Part shown: one piece after another, positions 33,109-37,534 of the stretch
Numbering within the stretch: position 1 is the stretch's first letter
Layout: every line of letters begins with the position of its first letter
Assembly (NCBI GenBank): GCA_902777435.1
Contig: CACYTW010000003.1
Location: 1-37,534 of the forward strand
Source of the DNA: an uncultured Ruminococcus sp.
GTDB taxonomy: Bacteria; Bacillota; Clostridia; Monoglobales; Monoglobaceae
DNA length: 37,534 nucleotides
Direction: 5' to 3'
The notes under the pieces: model-generated
Databases searched by the model: none
The model's input: the letters and a program-made list of their open reading frames with translations, nothing else
What the model was told of the DNA's origin: nothing
Translations under genes and position numbers: made by a program

Positions 33109-34488
33109 ATGAAAATTAAACAGTTATTTACAGAAACGTTTGAGGACGGAGCAGAAGTTGCAGTCAACGGCTGGGTCAGAACACTTCGTGTTTCAAAGAA
33201 CTTCGGCTTTATCGAGCTTAACGATGGTTCATATTTCAAAAATGTTCAGGTCGTAATTGAGGCAGACGTTCTTTCAAACTTTCAAGAGCTTTCAAAGCTC
33301 AACGTGGGTTCGGCTCTCCGCATAAAGGGAAGACTTGCCCTTACCCCTGAAGCAAAACAGCCATTTGAAATCAAGGCAACTGAGGTTGATATCGAGGGTG
33401 CAAGCACGCCCGACTACCCACTGCAGAAAAAGCGTCACTCCTTTGAATATCTGCGCACCATACCGCATCTCCGCACACGCACAAACACATTTTCTGCGGT
33501 ATTCCGTGTTCGTTCTCTTACTGCGTTCGCTATTCACAAATTCTTTAATGAACGTGGTTTTGTGTATGTTCACACTCCGTTAATAACAGGAAGTGACTGC
33601 GAAGGTGCAGGTGAGATGTTCCGCGTAACAACTCTTGATTTAAACAACCCTCCCAAAACAGATGACGGAAACATTGATTTTTCACAGGACTTCTTCGGTC
33701 AGGAGAGTTCTTTGACGGTCAGCGGTCAGTTAGAGGGTGAGGACTGTGCTATGGCTTTTGGTGATATATACACCTTTGGTCCTACATTCCGTGCAGAAAA
33801 CTCAAACACCACAAGACACGCTGCTGAGTTCTGGATGATTGAACCTGAAATCGCATTTGCAGACCTTGAAGACGATATGCGCCTTGCCGAGGATATGCTG
33901 AAATATGTTATAAACTATGTTCTTGAGAACGCTCCCGAAGAAATGAACTTCTTTAACAGCTTTGTTGACAAGGGCTTGCTTGAAAGACTTAACAATGTTG
34001 TTTCAAACGACTTTGGCAGAGTGACCTATACAGAGGCAATAGAGCTTCTTAAAAACAGCGGCAAGGAATTTGAATATCCTGTTGAATGGGGCTGTGACCT
34101 GCAAACAGAACACGAACGCTATCTGACAGAAGAAGTGTTCAAAAAACCAATCTTTGTCACCGACTATCCAAAAGAAATTAAGGCATTTTATATGCGTATT
34201 AACGACGACAACAAAACCGTTGCCGCTATGGATTGTCTTGTTCCCGGCATTGGCGAAATCATAGGCGGAAGCCAAAGAGAAGAAAGACTTGATGTACTTC
34301 TCGACAGAATGAAGGAACTTGGACTTTCCGAGGAGGATTACAGCCATTACCTGGACTTACGCCGTTTCGGCGGAACCAAACACGCAGGCTACGGGCTTGG
34401 CTTTGAGCGTGCTATTATGTACTTGACGGGTATGAGCAACATACGTGACGTACTTCTCTATCCGAGAACAGTTAATAATCTGTATTAA
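33109..34488 (+). CDS. asnS: Asparaginyl-tRNA synthetase
   Basis: Class IIb synthetase that charges tRNA-Asn. The 459 residues have an N-terminal OB-fold anticodon domain ([23 protein letters not shown]; quoted in part [16 protein letters not shown]) and motif 1 [13 protein letters not shown]. Motif 2 is [21 protein letters not shown] (in part [17 protein letters not shown]), and motif 3 is [21 protein letters not shown] (in part [14 protein letters not shown]). It has an excellent GGAGGA ribosome site. The TPR gene follows 22 nt downstream. Confidence 0.97.
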   Translation: MKIKQLFTETFEDGAEVAVNGWVRTLRVSKNFGFIELNDGSYFKNVQVVIEADVLSNFQELSKLNVGSALRIKGRLALTPEAKQPFEIKATEVDIEGASTPDYPLQKKRHSFEYLRTIPHLRTRTNTFSAVFRVRSLTAFAIHKFFNERGFVYVHTPLITGSDCEGAGEMFRVTTLDLNNPPKTDDGNIDFSQDFFGQESSLTVSGQLEGEDCAMAFGDIYTFGPTFRAENSNTTRHAAEFWMIEPEIAFADLEDDMRLAEDMLKYVINYVLENAPEEMNFFNSFVDKGLLERLNNVVSNDFGRVTYTEAIELLKNSGKEFEYPVEWGCDLQTEHERYLTEEVFKKPIFVTDYPKEIKAFYMRINDDNKTVAAMDCLVPGIGEIIGGSQREERLDVLLDRMKELGLSEEDYSHYLDLRRFGGTKHAGYGLGFERAIMYLTGMSNIRDVLLYPRTVNNLY

Positions 34489-34510
34489 TTTTGTTCGGAG
34501 GGTATCTTAT

Positions 34511-35278
34511 ATGACTTTATTCGGAATAGATCTTTGGCGAATTATAACTTGCGTTGTACTGATTATTTTAGTAGTCAAACGTGCAAACATTGTTGCGATA
34601 TTTGCCAAGCAAAAGTATGCACACAAGGACTATGAGGGTGCTATAAAGATATTTAAGGTTGCAAATGTAATCGGCAACTTAAATATCAAAAACAAGGAAT
34701 TATACGGCTACGCTCTTTTGCGTTGCGGTCACGTTGATGAGGCACAGGTTCAGTTCAGAAATACACTTCCTCTCACCAAGGCAGACAGCGCCGACAGGTA
34801 TCAGCTTAAAAATCTAATTGCACTGACCTATTGGAAGCAAGGAAATCTTCCTGATGCAATTGAGGAACTTGAAGAAGTGATTGAAAAGGGTTACAAAAAT
34901 ACTCAAATCTATCAGAATTTGGGTATACTCTATAACCTGAGCGACAATCACGAGAAAGCAAAAAAGTTCAACGAGGAAGCCTACGAATACAACAAAGACG
35001 ACAACATCATCTGCGACAACCTTGCTGACATATATGCAATCTGCGGCGAGTACGAAAAATCAAAGCAGATATACGAGGAGCTCCACTCACGAGAACCTGA
35101 ACCGAGATTCCCGGAAGCATATTACGGATACGGTAAGGTATTGATAAAGCTCGGCGAAAAGGAAAAGGGCATTGAAATGATAGAAAAATCATTGACTAAG
35201 CCTTTCTCTTATCTGAGTATTCGCCCTAAAGAAGAAATTGAAAAACTGCTTTCAGACGTTAAAAATGAGAGGCTTTAA
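34511..35278 (+). CDS. Membrane-anchored TPR protein
   Basis: A 255-residue protein with one N-terminal membrane helix (about residues 8-24), then tandem tetratricopeptide-like helix pairs: KQKYAHKDYEGAIKIFKVA, IALTYWKQGNLPDAIEELEEV, IYQNLGILYNLSDNHEKAKKF, DNLADIYAICGEYEKSKQIY and YYGYGKVLIKLGEKEKGIEMI (each quoted at or under the limit or in part). TPR stacks mediate protein-protein contacts. The start ATG at 34511 follows GGAGGGT. It is the last gene of the argD-to-TPR run. A terminator hairpin overlaps its stop codon. No specific partner can be named. Confidence 0.85.
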   Translation: MTLFGIDLWRIITCVVLIILVVKRANIVAIFAKQKYAHKDYEGAIKIFKVANVIGNLNIKNKELYGYALLRCGHVDEAQVQFRNTLPLTKADSADRYQLKNLIALTYWKQGNLPDAIEELEEVIEKGYKNTQIYQNLGILYNLSDNHEKAKKFNEEAYEYNKDDNIICDNLADIYAICGEYEKSKQIYEELHSREPEPRFPEAYYGYGKVLIKLGEKEKGIEMIEKSLTKPFSYLSIRPKEEIEKLLSDVKNERL

Positions 35279-35295
35279 CCTCTCATTTTTATTTT
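35261..35295 (+). terminator. Terminator overlapping the TPR gene stop codon
   Basis: AAAAATGAGAGG and CCTCTCATTTTT form a 12-bp stem with loop CTTTAA. The TAA stop lies in the loop and a T-rich tract follows. Confidence 0.85.
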
Positions 35296-35338
35296 AGAAA
35301 TTCTGCCCATTAATAATATTTTCTTTGTCTTTCGTTGA

Positions 35339-35367
35339 AAAAACGACTTGTCGAAACAAGCCGTTTT
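35339..35367 (-). terminator. Terminator of tRNA-Leu
   Basis: On the minus strand AAAACGGCTTGT and ACAAGTCGTTTT pair around TTCG (one G-T), followed by a T-run, just after the tRNA CCA end. Confidence 0.8.
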
Positions 35368-35370
35368 ATT

Positions 35371-35457
35371 TGGTGCACCCTGGGAGACTTGAACTCCCAT
35401 GAAATTGCTTTCACATGGACCTGAACCATGCGCGTCTGCCAATTCCGCCAAGGGTGC
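35371..35457 (-). tRNA. tRNA-Leu (anticodon CAG)
   Basis: An 87-nt type II tRNA with encoded CCA. The acceptor GCACCCT pairs with AGGGTGC. The anticodon stem CATGG/CCATG holds the loop TTCAGGT with anticodon CAG (codon CUG). There is a long variable arm (GTGAAAGCAATTTCAT region), and the T arm has GTTCAAGTC. It has its own promoter at 35483-35511. Confidence 0.95.
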
Positions 35458-35482
35458 AAACTTTATTTATATAACATTAGTT

Positions 35483-35511
35483 ATTCTATCACATTTTTTT
35501 GTATAAGTCAA
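35483..35511 (-). promoter_or_regulatory. Promoter of tRNA-Leu
   Basis: On the minus strand TTGACT (35506-35511), 17-bp spacer, TAGAAT (35483-35488). Confidence 0.75.
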
Positions 35512-35558
35512 GAAATTTCACGTTATATAAATGAACTTTGTAATTTTTTTATATTTAC

Positions 35559-35587
35559 TTGCCAAAACATTAAATTTGAGGTAAAAT
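35559..35587 (+). promoter_or_regulatory. Promoter of the C_GCAxxG_C_C gene
   Basis: TTGCCA (35559-35564), 17-bp spacer, TAAAAT (35582-35587). The resulting leader of about 270 nt would include a dispersed palindrome and hairpin copy B. Confidence 0.55.
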
Positions 35588-35628
35588 AAATGTAGATTTA
35601 AGTAGAGTACAAACCCATCCATAACAAA

Positions 35629-35654
35629 CGGTCGATTCGTAAATCGCCCCTACA
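35629..35654. repeat. Dispersed palindromic repeat
   Basis: CGGTCGATTCGTAAATCGCC followed by CCTACA: an imperfect palindrome (CGATT/AATCG) of the same style as 16081-16140 and 17095-17120. Confidence 0.55.
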
Positions 35655-35723
35655 AATATGCAATGAATAAAGGCTTATTCCTCAGTCAGCTATGTTGACA
35701 GCTCTCTATAAGATAAGAGTATC

Positions 35724-35789
35724 AATCCGAAATATTTTTTCATTGCAAATGGGCTTTGGGCAATTATTCATTAAAAAATATTTCGGATT
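35724..35789. repeat. Dispersed hairpin element, copy B
   Basis: A 17-bp perfect inverted repeat (AATCCGAAATATTTTTT at 35724-35740 against 35773-35789) around the core CATTGCAAATGGGCTTTGGG CAATTATTCATT. The core matches copy A (16157-16241), but the arms are a different, still fully complementary sequence, and the inner hairpin of copy A is missing. Confidence 0.8.
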
Positions 35790-35865
35790 AGTAATTTGTA
35801 CCACACACAAGGTAGCCTTTGGGATGTTTAAAATTTTAAATAAAATAATTATCGGAGGAAAGAAT

Positions 35866-36315
35866 ATGAGTAAGGGAACAGAAGCAGAAAAGCTATTTAA
35901 AGAAGGATATAATTGTTCTCAGGCGGTAATCGGGGCGTTTTGCGACGAATTAGACTTAGACCGCGAAACAGCGTTTAAAATTGCCTCCTCCTTTGGCGGA
36001 GGAATGGGGCGTATGCGTGAAGTCTGCGGTGCAGTAAGCGGTATGTTTATGGTTGCCGGACTTAAGCTTGGCTATTCCAGCCCCACCGACAATGATGCGA
36101 AAAAAGCACATTATGCTTTAATACAAAAAATGGCAAAAAAATTTAAAGAGGAAAACGGTACAATCGTCTGCCGAGAGCTTTTGGGCGGAACAGCCGACAC
36201 AGGCTCTGCTCCTACACCTCGAACTGAGAGTTTTTACAAAAAACGTCCTTGCGGTGAATATGTACGTATGGCAGCAGACATTGCTGAGGAAGTAATAAAC
36301 GAAATGGATATATAA
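35866..36315 (+). CDS. C_GCAxxG_C_C family protein
   Basis: A 149-residue protein of the C_GCAxxG_C_C family, small cysteine-rich proteins of probable redox or metal function found mostly in anaerobes. The defining residues are visible: EGYNCSQAVIGAFC near the start, FGGGMGRMREVCGAVSGMFM (the C-GCAxxG-like motif), CRELLGG and the C-terminal KRPCGEYVR. The ATG at 35866 follows ATCGGAGGA; a longer frame to 35692 would run through hairpin copy B and is rejected. It stands alone behind its own promoter. Confidence 0.9.
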   Translation: MSKGTEAEKLFKEGYNCSQAVIGAFCDELDLDRETAFKIASSFGGGMGRMREVCGAVSGMFMVAGLKLGYSSPTDNDAKKAHYALIQKMAKKFKEENGTIVCRELLGGTADTGSAPTPRTESFYKKRPCGEYVRMAADIAEEVINEMDI

Positions 36316-36339
36316 GATATCCGTACCATAATATTTCAG

Positions 36340-36560
36340 GATAAATACACCCTCAATGCTCACAATAGTATTGAGGAGTTGGTAACGTGAAAGGAGCTTT
36401 CACGTTAGCCTCCGGCGGATTAAATTGCACCGCCGAAATTTTCGCATTTGAAACGCGAAACGGCGATGTGCGAAATAATCTCTTATCATTCCATTGCCTT
36501 GCGGATAGAAGATAAATTTGATAACTATTTGTGCCGGCGCAAGTCGGCGGAATGGAGATT
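36340..36560 (+). promoter_or_regulatory. Strongly structured leader of unknown class
   Basis: Five successive stems: CCTCAAT/ATTGAGG (36351-36357 with 36370-36376); TAACGTGAAAG/CTTTCACGTTA (36383-36393 with 36397-36407); CGGCGG/CCGCCG (36413-36418 with 36430-36435); TTTCGCA/TGCGAAA (about 36440-36475); and a final long stem CATTCC...GCCTTGCG with CGCAAG...GGCGGAATG (36487-36554). The last stem ends directly at the GGAG that serves the next ATG, so it could control ribosome access. The density of GC stems in an A/T-rich genome suggests selection on RNA structure. I recognise no riboswitch consensus. Confidence 0.55.
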
Positions 36561-36563
36561 ATT

Positions 36564-36842
36564 ATGAAAAATAAAAGTAAAAATAAACAACAAATCAATC
36601 CTGAAATACAACGGGAGGAAGAAGAGAAATACAGATCCCTGAACTTTTATGATGAAGATGACGGCTTAGGTATGACGCTTTTTCCCTATTGTTTTATGGG
36701 CGGTACCGCATCTGCCACAGATAGCACCGGTCTTATGCAGACCATCCCGCTAAGTTTGGCTGAGCTGGAGGCGTATGACTCTTTATACAGTTACAGACAA
36801 GACCACCCGACAGCAGATAACAACGATATAAAAAACGCATAA
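36564..36842 (+). CDS. Small hypothetical protein behind structured leader
   Basis: A 92-residue protein I do not recognise. The first 20 residues are Lys/Gln/Glu-rich (MKNKSKNKQQINPEIQREEE). The middle has YDEDDGLGMTLFPYCFMGG, and the C-terminus is polar. There is no membrane segment or signal peptide, and one Cys. The ATG at 36564 is 6 nt from GGAG, which adjoins the last leader stem. It ends with a perfect terminator (36867-36909), so it is a single-gene unit with a long 5' leader. Expression of the protein is likely, but its role is unknown. Confidence 0.6.
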   Translation: MKNKSKNKQQINPEIQREEEEKYRSLNFYDEDDGLGMTLFPYCFMGGTASATDSTGLMQTIPLSLAELEAYDSLYSYRQDHPTADNNDIKNA

Positions 36843-36866
36843 AACAGTATTTTGGAGATAATATAA

Positions 36867-36909
36867 GCATACCGACAGGAAGATTGCTTCCTGTCGGTAT
36901 GCTTTTTTT
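36867..36909 (+). terminator. Perfect terminator of the small gene
   Basis: GCATACCGACAGGAAG and CTTCCTGTCGGTATGC form a 16-bp perfect stem with loop ATTG, followed by TTTTTTT. Confidence 0.95.
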
Positions 36910-36926
36910 ACAATAACCTAAAAAAC

Positions 36927-37534
36927 CTAAAAAATCTGTCCCGGCAATTTCAACTTTTGTTTTGGCGGAAAATCTGCATCAAATTTTTCTGCATCTGATT
37001 CACTTACAAAATATCCTTTTGGTGTCGCATATTCACCTGTGATACCATCTAAATATCCCGAAATCAATTCCTTGCACAAAAAGAATGACGCATCTTCTCC
37101 CTCAGGCAATCCGTGATATCGAATGCCGAACTCTGACGCATAGCGAAACCCGCTTTTGCCGTAAAATTGAATATTACCCTCAAAGCACACTGCACCTGCA
37201 CCGATTTCCGCCGCTTTTTCAAGGGAGTAATCAAGCAATGCCTTGCCGTATCCCTGCCTCTTATACTCAGGCAAAATTCCGATAGGTCCCATCGTCATAA
37301 TAGGAATTATTCTGCCGTCATCTGCCTTAATTTCGGCACGCATAAACATATTCTGACCGATAAGCTTGCCGTCTTTCTCCATAACAAAGTCAAGCTCAGG
37401 CACAAACGCAGAGTCGTCACGCAAAACGTGAAGCACATAATGCTCAAGACAGCCCGGACGATAAACATTCCAAAATGCTTCCCTTACAAGATGTTCAGTA
37501 TTATTGTAATCCGCCTCAGTTTCAAGACGAATAA
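36927..37534 (-). CDS. GNAT-family acetyltransferase, 5' end beyond the window
   Basis: The frame is open from the right window edge to the stop at 36927, so the N-terminus is missing. Residues visible upstream of the GTG at 37436 (IRLETEADYNNTEHLVREAF, RPGCLEHYVLH) resemble the usual start of YhbS-like acetyltransferases. The acetyl-CoA loop is in GILPEYKRQGYGKALLDYSL. Next come AGAVCFEGNIQFYGKSGF and a C-terminal extension. About 202 residues are present. The substrate is unknown. It converges with the small gene on the plus strand. Confidence 0.88.
   Translation of the reverse strand, partial: IRLETEADYNNTEHLVREAFWNVYRPGCLEHYVLHVLRDDSAFVPELDFVMEKDGKLIGQNMFMRAEIKADDGRIIPIMTMGPIGILPEYKRQGYGKALLDYSLEKAAEIGAGAVCFEGNIQFYGKSGFRYASEFGIRYHGLPEGEDASFFLCKELISGYLDGITGEYATPKGYFVSESDAEKFDADFPPKQKLKLPGQIF

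Noticed and set aside
35692-35865. 58-codon N-terminal extension of the C_GCAxxG_C_C protein
   Set aside because: It would translate hairpin copy B. The internal ATG at 35866 has a good Shine-Dalgarno and matches the family start.
36361-36480. Possible c-di-GMP (GEMM-I) riboswitch, because of GCCTCCGG and ATTGCAC
   Set aside because: The hallmark GGCAAACC and ACGCAAAGC segments are absent and the stems do not have the GEMM arrangement.
1-37534. CRISPR array
   Set aside because: No regularly spaced repeats of suitable length and no cas genes were found. The only tandem repeat (11574-11618) has no spacers.

Overview
The window looks like a chromosomal segment of a low-GC, probably spore-forming anaerobic Clostridia. 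The grounds are the gene families (a SleC-type cortex-lytic enzyme, an SLH-anchored M13 peptidase, Mbl, an FHA/SEDS/class-B PBP cluster, a C_GCAxxG_C_C protein), strong AGGAGG-type ribosome binding sites, near-consensus sigma-A promoters with 17-bp spacers, and A+T-rich spacers. No species can be named from the sequence alone.

Layout. 56-9700 is almost all minus strand: rplM-rpsI behind an L13-type leader; then M13 peptidase, D-2-hydroxyacid dehydrogenase, dCMP deaminase, dxr and rseP as one closely spaced run; then a three-gene SleC-type spore-cortex operon. A tRNA-Arg(CCT) at 9825-9899 opens an accessory island (about 9.9-12.9 kb). The island holds two tandem cassettes. Each has the same 210-bp promoter and 5' coding segment, followed by a lysozyme/transglycosylase-like gene (one nearly intact, one ruined) and then a gene for a small single-span membrane protein. 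It is bounded by direct repeats that include a copy of the 3' end of mbl. Then come mbl, xth and ykvI (minus), a repeat-rich spacer, a SLOG-like gene with a structured leader, carAB (minus) behind a leader-peptide attenuator, and a VIT-domain gene. From 23.7 kb on, most genes are on the plus strand: NSS transporter and ABC exporter; FHA, SEDS and PBP2-type cell-wall genes; argD-argF-GNAT-asnS-TPR; tRNA-Leu(CAG) on the minus strand; a C_GCAxxG_C_C protein; and a small unknown gene behind a strongly folded leader. A GNAT gene runs off the right edge.

How the genes work together. carA/carB supply carbamoyl phosphate and argF uses it for arginine, with argD acting one step earlier. mbl and the FHA/SEDS/PBP cluster serve cell-wall elongation. 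dxr feeds isoprenoid (lipid carrier) synthesis.

Most notable observations: (1) a 33-codon leader ORF abutting an intrinsic terminator in front of carAB, laid out like a translation-coupled attenuator; (2) the two-cassette island, which resembles a polymorphic toxin/immunity arrangement; (3) two copies of a TA-flanked MITE, one splitting the second cassette gene so exactly that its removal restores the frame, the other forming the 5' leader of the FHA/SEDS/PBP operon; (4) two dispersed hairpins with different arm sequences that stay perfectly complementary around a shared core; (5) two structured 5' leaders that I could not assign to a known RNA class.
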